Positions 1 to 9,041 of a stretch of 64,000 nt of DNA are shown here, piece by piece; the first letter of the stretch is position 1, and each line of letters begins with the position of its first letter. The position numbers were made by a program, and so were the translations under genes. The stretch spans positions 186,001 to 250,000 of the forward strand of contig SDWH01000001.1 in assembly GCA_019550975.1 (NCBI GenBank). Reading direction: 5' to 3'. Origin of the DNA: Bacteroidales bacterium SW299. Its GTDB lineage: Bacteria; Bacteroidota; Bacteroidia; Bacteroidales; Bacteroidaceae. A model generated the notes under the pieces. The model was not told where the DNA came from. It saw only the letters and a list, made by a program, of their open reading frames with translations, and did no database searches.

Positions 1-421
1 CCGTAATCGTCACCTTTTTCTGCGCGCCGTAAGCCACAACCTCTACTTCGCCCAGCATCTGGGAATCGTCTTCAAGCACCACATGCAGTTCCTTTCCCGG
101 ACTGTATTGGGTGATGACCTGGTCCTTATAACCGATAAAAGAGATTTTGATTTTCCCGCCCTTGGGAACCTGCAGGGAGAACCTGCCGTCGAAATCTGTA
201 ATAACTCCGATTGTGGTACCTTCCACAACCACACTTGCACCGATAATGCCCTCTCCATTCGTATCAACAACTATACCTTTAATAGTCTGCTGCTGCTGGA
301 CAGCCTGAACCTCCGCAACAGAGCCGGCCGCCGAAACCGCAAAAGGAGAAAGAGCCATGAAACCCGTGCATGCCATCCACGCCACCCATTTAGGGTTTTG
401 TCTTAATGAATCTGATTTCAT
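1..421 (-). CDS. SusC-like TonB-dependent outer-membrane receptor, N-terminal part (cut by window edge)
   Basis: The reading frame starts at the ATG at 421 and stays open to base 1, so only about 140 residues are visible. They give a signal peptide (about residues 1-32, ending in a small-residue stretch around FAVSAAG), then a carboxypeptidase-regulatory-like beta-sandwich (about 47-125, with GIIGASV and the FDGRFSL turn), then the beginning of the plug at YGAQKKVTIT. This is the standard SusC/RagA layout: an outer-membrane channel that imports glycans or peptides with a SusD lipoprotein partner and TonB energy. The substrate cannot be told from this part. The partner susD should lie to the left of the window. 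A TAnnTTTG box lies upstream at 514-521. Confidence 0.9.
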   Translation of the reverse strand, partial: MKSDSLRQNPKWVAWMACTGFMALSPFAVSAAGSVAEVQAVQQQQTIKGIVVDTNGEGIIGASVVVEGTTIGVITDFDGRFSLQVPKGGKIKISFIGYKDQVITQYSPGKELHVVLEDDSQMLGEVEVVAYGAQKKVTIT

Positions 422-513
422 TGTTTTTCTCAGTTTTAAATTAAGGATAATAATTCTCTCACATGGCCGAACATTCATTTGCAAACGGCAACAAATATTC
501 ATACCAACGCTTG

Positions 514-521
514 CAAATATA
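514..521 (-). promoter_or_regulatory. Candidate -7 box of the SusC-like gene
   Basis: On the minus strand this reads TATATTTG, a full match to the Bacteroides -7 consensus TAnnTTTG. It lies about 93 bases upstream of the ATG at 421. The region 20 bases further upstream is AT-rich but has no clear TTTG -33 box, so the assignment is tentative. Confidence 0.45.
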
Positions 522-831
522 TTAAACTAACATCGCATAATTTAATAAAAATCATGCAAGAAACATATAAAAATTGTTCATAACATGCTTTCAGATATGC
601 CTGGAGGCGAATTTAGCTTTCAATAATTCGTCAATGATAAAAAAACATTTCAAATCTTATCATAAGGAATATTAACAGAGGTTCCGGCTGTTCCGCTCTT
701 CCAGCCTACTCAGACTCTCAAACGGAAGTCTGAAAAAAGGAAAGCAAAGCACGGATATTCTTGCAAACAGGCCAATGACAACAAGTAGATGTCAAGAATT
801 AGTTTATGCAAAATCTGTCTGTTCTGAAACG

Positions 832-895
832 CAGATTAACGCGGATTTTCGCAGATGATTGCGCTAATTATCTGCTTTGAATCTGCGTTAATCTG
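832..895. repeat. Imperfect inverted repeat, 16-base arms
   Basis: The left arm 832-847 (CAGATTAACGCGGATT) and right arm 880-895 (AATCTGCGTTAATCTG) are reverse complements with one mismatch and enclose 32 bases. No T-run follows, so it is not a typical terminator. It resembles a dispersed intergenic palindromic repeat; copy number elsewhere in the genome cannot be judged here. Confidence 0.6.
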
Positions 896-1050
896 AAATG
901 CTATCCGGCCACCTGAAGACCCGTTCCCAAACGAATAATGCAAACTGACCGGACTGCGGAAAACCAGCGCATGGAGAGATTTGGACAGATGGATGAAAGA
1001 GGGGAAAATCAAACCCCAAGGACGTGCGCCCCACCGGGCTTATACACTTT

Positions 1051-1091
1051 AAAAAACGGACAAAGGCGGCATCGGATGTTCCTGCCGCCTT
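1051..1091 (-). terminator. Intrinsic terminator of the small porin gene
   Basis: Perfect 9-base arms AAGGCGGCA (1063-1071) and TGCCGCCTT (1083-1091) form a GC-rich hairpin. On the minus strand it is followed within a few bases by a run of six T (1051-1056 on the plus strand are A). It lies 21 bases past the stop codon at 1112. Confidence 0.75.
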
Positions 1092-1111
1092 AAAAGTCCA
1101 TATAAATTCCT

Positions 1112-1819
1112 TTAGAAGTTATATCCAAGAGTAATATAAGTGGTAGCCACCTTCACATGGTCATTGATTTCATTGAAGTCCTTGCCATAATGAACTCCGA
1201 AATAAACGGGCTTATAGCTCAAATTCACACCAATATGCCAGCCAGCCTGAAAACGCTTGAAAGCATCAATGCCCAACGCGTCATTCATTTCATCCTTGTC
1301 GAACAAGTTATATTCTGAATCTGTCTGTCCGCCGCCATAGCCAGATTCAATCTTATATTTACCGGAAAGATTAAAACGGAAATCAAACCCGAAGAAAGGT
1401 TCTATCGAAAAATCGTCCGTCACATTGAAACGGTAAAGCAGATGAACAGGAATGTTCAAAGACATCGCATTCATTTTTTCCGTAACATCATAGCCGTAAT
1501 CATTATAATCTTCACTGTATGCCCTGTATTGGAAAGCAACGCCTGCCTCAATATACAAAGGAAGTTTTTGGGTCACACTGAATCCTCTCAGATATCCTAG
1601 CGTAAAGCCTTTCATATCCAAGTCATCAGCTCCGCGGATATCCGTTTTCAACTTGGAAGGGTTATAAGATACATACAAACGGTTCCACCCGTCCGTCGTT
1701 ACCGATGTAAACCGAGAAGAAACGGACGATGAAGAAGATTTGGAATTCACGAACTGCGCAGAAGCAGTAGTCGCCAAAGCGACAAACGCCAGCAACAAAC
1801 ACTTTCTCAGATTTTTCAT
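1112..1819 (-). CDS. Outer-membrane beta-barrel protein (porin-like, PorT-type)
   Basis: The 235-residue product starts at the ATG at 1819 (MKNLRKCLLL); an upstream in-frame TTG at 1855 would spoil the signal peptide. A cleavable signal peptide ends at TTASAQ. The rest alternates polar and hydrophobic residues in strand-like segments and ends in ITLGYNF, an aromatic C-terminus typical of outer-membrane barrels. The content fits the small 8-10 strand barrel families annotated as 'outer membrane beta-barrel protein' in Bacteroidota. It follows the TolB-like gene on the same strand with about 32 bases between them, so the two are probably co-transcribed. Its specific role is unknown. Confidence 0.8.
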   Translation of the reverse strand: MKNLRKCLLLAFVALATTASAQFVNSKSSSSSVSSRFTSVTTDGWNRLYVSYNPSKLKTDIRGADDLDMKGFTLGYLRGFSVTQKLPLYIEAGVAFQYRAYSEDYNDYGYDVTEKMNAMSLNIPVHLLYRFNVTDDFSIEPFFGFDFRFNLSGKYKIESGYGGGQTDSEYNLFDKDEMNDALGIDAFKRFQAGWHIGVNLSYKPVYFGVHYGKDFNEINDHVKVATTYITLGYNF

Positions 1820-1851
1820 AACACTTGGTTTTAAATTAAAAACAATTGGCT

Positions 1852-2832
1852 TCAAAGATTAAAATTCATTTTCCAGACATTGGCCGTACCATTGTCGCTT
1901 CCTCTTTGAGAAACGAAATAAACAGACTTTCCATCCTTGCTCCACACAGGACTCAGGTCATCGGCCGCATGATAAGTAAGCTGCACTAAAGAAGAGCCAT
2001 CCGTCTTAACTGCATAAATATCCAGATTCATATAGCTGAAACTTTCCGTTTCTATTTTACTGCTCCCCACAAATACAATCCACCGCCCGTCGGGCGAAAG
2101 AACAGGAGAAGTAAAACTTTTCTCCGGATCTGAAACAATACACTCCTCTGTTCCAGTCTGATAATTGACTTTCCATATTTCGCTTTTCCCAAAATCATTA
2201 ACCCTGGCACAAACAAAAGCTGGTTCCGATTTCAATGGATACGGATTCATTCCTGCCGTATAAGTAGACAAAAAATTGCTCTCCACATTATAGCTCCATA
2301 TACTGACACCCTCCGTTTCCTGACGGGCGAAAAATATCTGCGACATGTCATCGGAATAGACCGGCGAATAGTCCGTGCTTCCATTCGTTATCTGCCGGCA
2401 GACATATCCTTCTCCAGCACTCGTCTGAAAAATCTGGTTTGTCTTTCCCCTAGACTCAGAAAAACATATATATTTCCCGTCGGGAGAATACGAAAAATCA
2501 ATGACACCCGTACGGTTCGTGCGCTGGACAGAAGAGCCCTGCCTGCCCAAATCCTTCACAAAAATATTTCTTGCATTATTTCTTGCGCCCAAATAGGCAA
2601 GACTCTTACCATCGGCGGACACATCCAAGATTCTATTTGAGAACCAATTGAGATTCCGAGCCGAACGCTTCACTATCGGCATACAGACACAGTCTGCATC
2701 CGAAGTAATCTTTACAAACTGGTTGCCTGCCTCTTCGGGAACAGCAACAACAGAATAATCAACCGTTTGAGCCTTGATATCCAATAAAGAAAGGCATATC
2801 AGAACACTTAAAAGAATACTGTTTTTTTTCAT
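1852..2832 (-). CDS. TolB-like periplasmic beta-propeller protein (PD40/WD40-like repeats)
   Basis: The 326-residue protein starts at the ATG at 2832 (MKKNSILLSVLIC), which gives a clean signal peptide ending at DIKAQ; the longer frame upstream adds an unlikely hydrophobic stretch. At least five PD40-type motifs are visible, such as FSYSPDGKYICFS, VLSPDGRWIVFVG and PVWSKDGKSVYFVS, the signature of TolB-type six-bladed propellers. In this family the propeller is a periplasmic scaffold or a sensor for cell-envelope work. No enzymatic domain follows. It is upstream of the small barrel gene on the same strand, suggesting a shared envelope function. Confidence 0.8.
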   Translation of the reverse strand: MKKNSILLSVLICLSLLDIKAQTVDYSVVAVPEEAGNQFVKITSDADCVCMPIVKRSARNLNWFSNRILDVSADGKSLAYLGARNNARNIFVKDLGRQGSSVQRTNRTGVIDFSYSPDGKYICFSESRGKTNQIFQTSAGEGYVCRQITNGSTDYSPVYSDDMSQIFFARQETEGVSIWSYNVESNFLSTYTAGMNPYPLKSEPAFVCARVNDFGKSEIWKVNYQTGTEECIVSDPEKSFTSPVLSPDGRWIVFVGSSKIETESFSYMNLDIYAVKTDGSSLVQLTYHAADDLSPVWSKDGKSVYFVSQRGSDNGTANVWKMNFNL

Positions 2833-2956
2833 TTTTGTTGCCAAGCAGTTATCATTTACAACAAAAATAAACAAAACATTCAAGAAATACAAAAGAAAAA
2901 TAAAGAAAACCAAGAAACACATCAAGTATTTATTGCCCGCCCATGCCAATAAGCAT

Positions 2957-3955
2957 TCAGCGCAGACGCTGCAGCTTGACTATTTCGCCCAACTCCGGAA
3001 TAATTACGTTTATGCCACGCTTCTTCGCCTCATCCGCAAACACATGCGGAGGATCGAACAGCGGTTCGTCAGACAGATCGAATGTGCCATAATGCATCGG
3101 AATGGTAACGCGCGCGTGCATTTCTTCCGAAGCTGTCAGCGCATCGTAAGGAGAAATGTGGTTGGGCTTCATAAACCAGCGCGGCTTATAGGCGCCTATG
3201 CCTATCATGCAATAGTCAATATGAGGGAAAAGCCCGGGAAGCTCGCTGAAATGAGCCGCATATCCCGTATCGCCGCTGTTATATATGGTAATGCCATCGG
3301 CCTGAATCATAAATGATCCCCACAGACGGATACCGCCGTCGTTCACACCCCGTTTGCTCCAGTGCTGGGCAGGAAGGAAAGTCAGACGCAAATCACCGTC
3401 GGCATACTGCTCGTACCATCCGGCCTCAATGGTCTGTAGCTCAGGGAACCAGCCTTGTATAAGCGTGCCCGTATTCAAACCGCAAAACAGCTTCATCTGC
3501 GGATTATCTTTGACCAGACGCTCCACGCTCGGCTTGTCGAGATGATCAAAATGGTCGTGGCTGATAAGAAGATAGTCAATGTTCCGGAAAATTGAAGGAT
3601 TGGCAGGAAACTGGCTCCGCCGCTTGACGAACGGTATGCTTCCATAAACCGGATCAATCATGAAGCGTTTGCCTCCCAACTGGAGGAAAAACGAATTGTG
3701 CCCCAGCCAGATCAGGGAATTTCCGACAACAGCGTCCAACGAGCGCAGGTAATGCACCTTCGGATTCCATTTGACTGTCCGTTTCTCCTTGCGCTGGGGA
3801 TTGGGAGAGAGCCGCCATTTCAGAACACTTCCTACCCCCGGCCTCCACCTGTGCTGACGGTTGAAGAATTTCCCGTTCACATTCGGATTCCCCCTCCAGT
3901 GCGGATTGACGCACTGAAGTTTCTCATTCCGACGGAATATGATACGCTCCCCCAT
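2957..3955 (-). CDS. Metallo-beta-lactamase-fold hydrolase, UlaG/NAPE-PLD-like
   Basis: The 332-residue protein carries the zinc motif HxHxDH at residues 133-138 (SHDHFDHLD), a preceding strand and metal-site scaffold (WLGHNSFFLQLGG, then MIDPVYG at about 99-105), GDTGY at about 229-233, and a final conserved IPMHYGTF histidine segment. This matches the UlaG / NAPE-phospholipase D branch of the metallo-beta-lactamase fold, whose members hydrolyse phosphodiester or lactone bonds. No signal peptide is seen, so it is probably cytoplasmic. The N-terminal 60 residues are basic and low in predicted structure; a later start is possible. The substrate is unknown. Confidence 0.85.
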   Translation of the reverse strand: MGERIIFRRNEKLQCVNPHWRGNPNVNGKFFNRQHRWRPGVGSVLKWRLSPNPQRKEKRTVKWNPKVHYLRSLDAVVGNSLIWLGHNSFFLQLGGKRFMIDPVYGSIPFVKRRSQFPANPSIFRNIDYLLISHDHFDHLDKPSVERLVKDNPQMKLFCGLNTGTLIQGWFPELQTIEAGWYEQYADGDLRLTFLPAQHWSKRGVNDGGIRLWGSFMIQADGITIYNSGDTGYAAHFSELPGLFPHIDYCMIGIGAYKPRWFMKPNHISPYDALTASEEMHARVTIPMHYGTFDLSDEPLFDPPHVFADEAKKRGINVIIPELGEIVKLQRLR

Positions 3956-3976
3956 AAAGACAAAGCCAATAAAAAG

Positions 3977-4423
3977 TTATTTTTCAAGCAAATCTTTCAA
4001 AAATGCGTCAAGCTCTTCGTCAAGCCCTTTCAACAACTCCCCATCAAGCAGCAAAGTGTCATCATCAAGCAGCAGGAGTTCGCACACCGTTTCTTTCTCG
4101 TCGTCGACAAGCACAAACGAATAGGGCTTCAACAACGACAAATGCTCAAACACTCCTTCGTCTTTCAAAGCTGTCAGAACTTTTTTCAGCACCGGCTCCA
4201 CCACGTCGTAAAAATCATCCGATTCATAATTCACCCATTCCTCGATGATGGCCCGCGCCAGTTCTTCCTCATCGTCATTGAAAACAAGCAGTTCGCCGCT
4301 GTCTGAATTAGGCTGCACGTGGATATCCGTAACAGCCGAGTTTTCATCTCCCCCGGCATATCCGGACACTGCCTCACGAAAAGCTGCAGCCAATGCAGAA
4401 TATGATTGTTCGCTCAGTTCCAT
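3977..4423 (-). CDS. Acidic conserved hypothetical protein
   Basis: A 148-residue protein with no recognised domain. It is strikingly acidic and leucine-rich in its C-terminal half, with runs such as LLLLDDDTLLLDGELL and LDEELDAFLKDLLEK, and no signal peptide or membrane segment. It ends 21 bases upstream of the hydrolase gene on the same strand, so co-transcription with that gene is likely. Predicted mixed helix and strand content would suit a small soluble adaptor or chaperone-like protein, but that is only a guess from composition. Confidence 0.7.
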   Translation of the reverse strand: MELSEQSYSALAAAFREAVSGYAGGDENSAVTDIHVQPNSDSGELLVFNDDEEELARAIIEEWVNYESDDFYDVVEPVLKKVLTALKDEGVFEHLSLLKPYSFVLVDDEKETVCELLLLDDDTLLLDGELLKGLDEELDAFLKDLLEK

Positions 4424-4487
4424 AAGTCCTTAATTTTTTCATACCTCAAATGTACAAAAAAAATGACTTACACAAGAATTATTCGCA

Positions 4488-5480
4488 TTAATTGTTTTCA
4501 AAACGGCTCATCTGGGAGTGCAGATGCAGAAAATCCGTTGCCCGCTTCGACAATTGCAAGGAATTGAACTTCCATACCATATCTTCTTCCGAACCGTCTT
4601 TGATATAAGGTTTTGCCTTGTCGAGCCAATCTTTCGCCTCATCCAGCCTCCCCTCCATTTCTGCAGCCAAAGACAGGTTCAATGCAGCATGTGCCTTCAT
4701 ATTTCCCGACTTGCGTCCGTCGTACAGCTGCTTCCACAAGCTGTACGCTCCCCGCCAGTCGCCTTCGTTCACAGATATGGCAGCGTCCCGCATCTCTACG
4801 CATCCCCCCGCATAATAGATGCGTTCGGCTGGAGTCCAGTACGGCACCAGTTCCCGCCCCATCGCTGCAGCCGAAAAACGGGCCATCTCAGTAATCATCC
4901 TTATGTCCGACGGAACATCATTCAGATTCCATTCGACACTGTCTGCCGAAACCACCGCATACAAAGGCTTCTCCCTGACAGGAGAATAGACATGCAACAC
5001 AGAAGTCACCCTTGTACGGACAACGGGCCAGGATTCAAACATCCCGGGATATTCAACCAGCTTCTTTTCATTGGAAATAAAGACCCTGTCGAGCGAAAAG
5101 ATTACGTCAACGCCCAAATCAGCGGCCAGCTTCTTCACTTCGTCGTGCGTAAGGGGACGGTAGCCGTTTCCCTCCGCCCGCAAGTCATTCAAGGCCGAAT
5201 CGCATATAATCACCTGGTCAAAATATTTGGCATCGGCAAGCACATCGGCCAGGGCTTCGGTAGAAAGTTTTCCGCTGCCGTCAAATGTGCCCAAAGTTGC
5301 CAGATTGTTTTTCGCTTTGGGAATTACAGGCATATTGTTTACCACGGCAACCGTCTGCACCTGTACAGGCAGGGTGACTTTCGCCGGACACAGCTGCTCG
5401 AAAGAGAACGTCTGTATGGAGCTGCACGAGAACAGCCCGCAGACACATATCAGGAAACATAAGACACGTACGTTCATCAT
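4488..5480 (-). CDS. DUF6340-type lipoprotein
   Basis: The product is about 330 residues from the ATG at 5480 (start chosen among three close ATGs at 5486, 5480 and 5477). It has a lipoprotein signal ending in GLFSC, so it should be anchored to a membrane on the periplasmic or outer face. The first domain has a VVNNMP...LATLGTFDGSGKLSTEALAD region and a VDVIFSLDRVF strand, the pattern of the Bacteroidota DUF6340 family. The last 100 residues look like TPR-type helices (AALNLSLAAEMEGRLDEAKDWLDKA). The function of the family is not established. Confidence 0.75.
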   Translation of the reverse strand: MMNVRVLCFLICVCGLFSCSSIQTFSFEQLCPAKVTLPVQVQTVAVVNNMPVIPKAKNNLATLGTFDGSGKLSTEALADVLADAKYFDQVIICDSALNDLRAEGNGYRPLTHDEVKKLAADLGVDVIFSLDRVFISNEKKLVEYPGMFESWPVVRTRVTSVLHVYSPVREKPLYAVVSADSVEWNLNDVPSDIRMITEMARFSAAAMGRELVPYWTPAERIYYAGGCVEMRDAAISVNEGDWRGAYSLWKQLYDGRKSGNMKAHAALNLSLAAEMEGRLDEAKDWLDKAKPYIKDGSEEDMVWKFNSLQLSKRATDFLHLHSQMSRFENN

Positions 5481-5592
5481 ACACATACAAGATTGGTTTA
5501 CATCCACAAATGTACAAAAATAATGCAGACGGCAAATAAGCGTGTGTTCAAATTTTCCTACAAACTGCTGCTGGGGAAGCGCTTGCAAGCCA

Positions 5593-5628
5593 CAAAAAAC
5601 GCCGCCCGGAAAATCCCGGAACGGCGTT
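5593..5628 (-). terminator. Terminator of secA
   Basis: A GC-rich hairpin with arms AACGCCG (5598-5604) and CGGCGTT (5622-5628), plus an inner CCGG/CCGG pair, is followed on the minus strand by six T (A 5594-5599 on the plus strand). It sits 22 bases past the secA stop codon. Confidence 0.8.
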
Positions 5629-5650
5629 CACATCGTTTCATCCGATAAGA

Positions 5651-8600
5651 TTACATATTCTTTCCGTGGCAGTTCTTGTATTTCAAACCGCTTCCGCACG
5701 GACACGGATCATTGCGTCCGATCTTCTTTTCCGCATGATACGGCTGCTGCTTTGGCTGTTCGCGTGTGTCGCGTGAAGCAGCCGCCTGCTGGTTCGGATC
5801 GGCAAGATCCTGTTTCTCTTCCCTGTACTGTTGCTGCGGACGCTGGGGTTCCGGAGCCGCTTCACGAACCTGCTGAGGTTCCTGCACCGGAATCTGGGCA
5901 CGCATCAGGACAGAAACCGTATTGTTGTTGATCTTGTTCACCATATTGTCGAACAGGTTGACCGATTCAAGCTTAAATATCAGCAGCGGATCTTTCTGTT
6001 CGTAGCTTGCGTTCTGAACCGAATGCTTCAAGTCGTCCAGTTCGCGCAGGTTTTCTTTCCAGGCATCATCAATCGTATGAAGCAGGATGGCCTTTTCAAA
6101 CGCCTTTACAATAGCCTTCGATTCCGTTTCGTATGCCTCCTTCAGATTTACGGAAATGTTATACATACGCTTTCCGTCGGTAATGGGAATCATGATGTTC
6201 TCATAAATCTGTCCCTGGTTTTCATAAACCTGCTTGATGACCGGGTTGGCAATCTGCGCCATACGGTCCATCTTACGCTTGAAGATCTCCATTGCGGAAT
6301 CAAATGTCTTGTTTGCCAGTTCCTCTTTCTTCTTGTTGCGGAAGTCTTCTTCCGTGAACGGAGTTTCCATGGCAAGTGTCTGGAACATTTCCATGCGCGC
6401 ATCATCAAACGCAGGCTGTTCAACGGCATAGCAGCAGCGGTCCCAAATCATATTGGCGATATCCATGCCGATACGTTCGCCCATCAACGCGTGGCGGCGC
6501 TTGGTGTAAACCACAGTACGCTGCTTGTTCATCACATCATCATATTCAAGCAAGCGCTTGCGGATACCGAAGTTGTTTTCTTCCACCTTCTTCTGCGCAC
6601 GCTCGATCGAATTCGAAATCATCTTATGTTCAATCATCTCCCCTTCCTTGAAGCCGAGCTTGTCCATCACATGGGCAATGCGGTCGGAAGAGAAAAGACG
6701 CATCAGGTCATCTTCCAATGAAACAAAGAATACGGAAGAGCCCGGGTCACCCTGACGTCCGGCACGACCGCGCAACTGACGGTCTACACGGCGCGACTCG
6801 TGGCGTTCGGTACCGATAATCGCCAAACCTCCGGCAGCCTTCACTTCCGGACTCAGCTTGATGTCCGTACCACGGCCCGCCATGTTGGTAGCGATAGTCA
6901 CCGTCGAACTCTGGCCGGCCTTGGCAACGATTTCGGCTTCCTTCTGATGCAGTTTCGCATTCAGCACGTTGTGCGGAATCTTCCGCATGTCAAGCATCTT
7001 GCTCAACATTTCAGAGATTTCGACAGAAGTAGTACCTACCAGCACCGGACGGCCCGCAGCCACCATCTTCTCGATTTCCTCAATCACAGCCTTGTATTTT
7101 TCACGCTTCGTCTTATAGACACGGTCGTTCATGTCGACACGTGCAATCGGACGGTTGGTAGGAATGACCACAACATCGAGCTTGTAAATGTCCCAGAACT
7201 CTCCCGCTTCCGTTTCGGCAGTACCGGTCATACCGGCCAGCTTATGGTACATACGGAAATAGTTCTGCAAGGTAATCGTTGCGAAAGTCTGCGTGGCAGC
7301 TTCTACCTTCACACCCTCTTTCGCTTCAACAGCCTGATGCAGTCCGTCGCTCCAGCGGCGTCCTTCCATGATACGTCCGGTCTGCTCGTCAACGATTTTC
7401 ACCTGTCCGTCCATCACTACATAGTCCGTGTCGCGTTCAAACATCGTGTAAGCCTTCAGCAACTGGTTGATGGTATGCACGCGCTCCGACTTGATGGCAT
7501 AGTTGGTGAGCAGTTCGTCTTTCTGCGCCAGTTTCTCTTCATCGGTCAGTTCTTTCCGGTTTTCAAGTTCAGAAAGCTGTGCGGCGATATCGGGAAGCAC
7601 AAACAATGTAGGATCCTGCGAGTTGCCTGTAATCAGGTCAATACCCTTATCCGTAAGGTCTGCACTCTTCAGCTTCTCATCGATTACGAAATACAACGGT
7701 TCAACAGCCTCCGGCATACGCTTGTTGTTCTGCTCCATATAAATCTCTTCAGTCTTCAGCATGCCGGCCTTGATACCCGGTTCGCTGAGGAACTTGATGA
7801 GCGGCTTGTTTTTAGGAAGAGCCTTGTGGCTGCGGAACAGTGCCAGGAATCCGGCCTCCTGATCTTCTTTCTTGTCAGAAGCAATCAGGCGTTTCGCATC
7901 GGCAAGGAACTGAGTGGCGAGCTTGCGCTGCGCCTCAACCAGACGTTCAACCAACGGACGGAGGGTTTCAAACAACTGCTGGTCGCCTTTCGGCACCGGA
8001 CCGGAAATGATCAGCGGAGTACGCGCGTCATCAATCAGCACCGAGTCCACCTCGTCGACAATTGCATAGTTATGCTTGCGCTGCACCAGATCTTTCGGAG
8101 AAATGGCCATGTTGTCACGCAGATAGTCGAAGCCAAATTCATTGTTCGTACCGAAAGTAATGTCGGCCATATATGCACGGCGGCGAGCCTCAGAGTTCGG
8201 CTGGTGCTTGTCGATACAGTCAACGCTCAAGCCATGGAACATATAGAGCGGTCCCATCCACTCCGAGTCACGTTTTGCCAGGTAATCGTTGACAGTCACT
8301 ACATGCACGCCGTTTCCTGTCAGTGCATTCAAAAATACCGGAAGTGTGGCCACAAGCGTCTTACCTTCACCTGTAGCCATCTCAGCGATCTTGCCTTGAT
8401 GTAGAACGACACCGCCAAACAACTGCACATCGTAGTGAATCATGTTCCAGACAGTTTCATTTCCTCCTGCCTGCCAATGATTCTTCCAAACGGCCTTGTC
8501 GTCCTCCAAACGGACAAAGTCATGTCCCTTTACCGCCAGTTCACGGTCGAAATCCGTAGCGGTCACAACCAGCTCTTCGTTTTCAGTGAAGCGGCGGGCG

Positions 8601-8950
8601 GTATCCTTGACAATAGCAAAAGCAGTGGGGAGCACTTCATTAAGAGCCTCCTCATATTTGTCAAGCACTTCCTTTTCCAGCTTGTCTATCTGGTTAAAGA
8701 TAACTTCACGCTTTTCTATTTCAGTATTCTCAATAGAAGCCTTCAGATCATCAATCTTCTTGTTCAATTCGGCAGCAGAATCCTTGATGTATTTCTTCAG
8801 TTCTACCGTTTTGGCACGTAGTTCGTCGTTGGACAGCTTCGATATCTCAGGATATACGGCTTTCACTTTTTCAACCCACGGCTGAATCTCTTTCATGTCG
8901 CGCGTAGCCTTGTTACCGAACAGCTTGCTTATAAATTCATTGAATCCCAT
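5651..8950 (-). CDS. secA: Preprotein translocase ATPase SecA
   Basis: SecA is the ATP-driven motor that pushes unfolded preproteins through SecYEG. The 1,099-residue product has the Walker A MATGEGKT at 191-198, the DEVD Walker B at 299-302, the [11 protein letters not shown] segment, the second nucleotide-fold motif [15 protein letters not shown] and the arginine-finger region [13 protein letters not shown]. The C-terminal zinc site [15 protein letters not shown] begins at residue 1083 and normally binds SecB and phospholipid. The length is about 200 residues more than the E. coli protein, with extra charged helix near residues 60-110, as is usual in Bacteroidota. It appears to be monocistronic, with its own terminator. 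Confidence 0.98.
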   Translation of the reverse strand: MGFNEFISKLFGNKATRDMKEIQPWVEKVKAVYPEISKLSNDELRAKTVELKKYIKDSAAELNKKIDDLKASIENTEIEKREVIFNQIDKLEKEVLDKYEEALNEVLPTAFAIVKDTARRFTENEELVVTATDFDRELAVKGHDFVRLEDDKAVWKNHWQAGGNETVWNMIHYDVQLFGGVVLHQGKIAEMATGEGKTLVATLPVFLNALTGNGVHVVTVNDYLAKRDSEWMGPLYMFHGLSVDCIDKHQPNSEARRRAYMADITFGTNNEFGFDYLRDNMAISPKDLVQRKHNYAIVDEVDSVLIDDARTPLIISGPVPKGDQQLFETLRPLVERLVEAQRKLATQFLADAKRLIASDKKEDQEAGFLALFRSHKALPKNKPLIKFLSEPGIKAGMLKTEEIYMEQNNKRMPEAVEPLYFVIDEKLKSADLTDKGIDLITGNSQDPTLFVLPDIAAQLSELENRKELTDEEKLAQKDELLTNYAIKSERVHTINQLLKAYTMFERDTDYVVMDGQVKIVDEQTGRIMEGRRWSDGLHQAVEAKEGVKVEAATQTFATITLQNYFRMYHKLAGMTGTAETEAGEFWDIYKLDVVVIPTNRPIARVDMNDRVYKTKREKYKAVIEEIEKMVAAGRPVLVGTTSVEISEMLSKMLDMRKIPHNVLNAKLHQKEAEIVAKAGQSSTVTIATNMAGRGTDIKLSPEVKAAGGLAIIGTERHESRRVDRQLRGRAGRQGDPGSSVFFVSLEDDLMRLFSSDRIAHVMDKLGFKEGEMIEHKMISNSIERAQKKVEENNFGIRKRLLEYDDVMNKQRTVVYTKRRHALMGERIGMDIANMIWDRCCYAVEQPAFDDARMEMFQTLAMETPFTEEDFRNKKKEELANKTFDSAMEIFKRKMDRMAQIANPVIKQVYENQGQIYENIMIPITDGKRMYNISVNLKEAYETESKAIVKAFEKAILLHTIDDAWKENLRELDDLKHSVQNASYEQKDPLLIFKLESVNLFDNMVNKINNNTVSVLMRAQIPVQEPQQVREAAPEPQRPQQQYREEKQDLADPNQQAAASRDTREQPKQQPYHAEKKIGRNDPCPCGSGLKYKNCHGKNM

Positions 8951-9041
8951 CTTATGTTATAGTTTTTATTATTATCAAAAATTAAATTGAAACCGATAGG
9001 CGTTTTTCATAAAAACAGCCAGCTCCCGACTTCCGCTCGGT

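Larger units (their letters stand above)
422..1050. other. Intergenic stretch without a gene
   Basis: About 630 bases between the SusC-like gene and the terminator of the small porin gene. No open frame with a believable start was seen on either strand. It holds the susC promoter candidate near 514 and one inverted repeat at 832-895; the rest is AT-rich leader and unassigned sequence. Confidence 0.6.

Noticed and set aside
4518-5462. 314-codon plus-strand frame
   Set aside because: Antisense to the DUF6340 lipoprotein, which has a signal and lipobox; the frame has no recognisable features.
6800-8404. 534-codon open frame on the plus strand
   Set aside because: It is antisense to secA, which has every catalytic motif; the translated sequence is rich in His, Arg and Phe with no domain.
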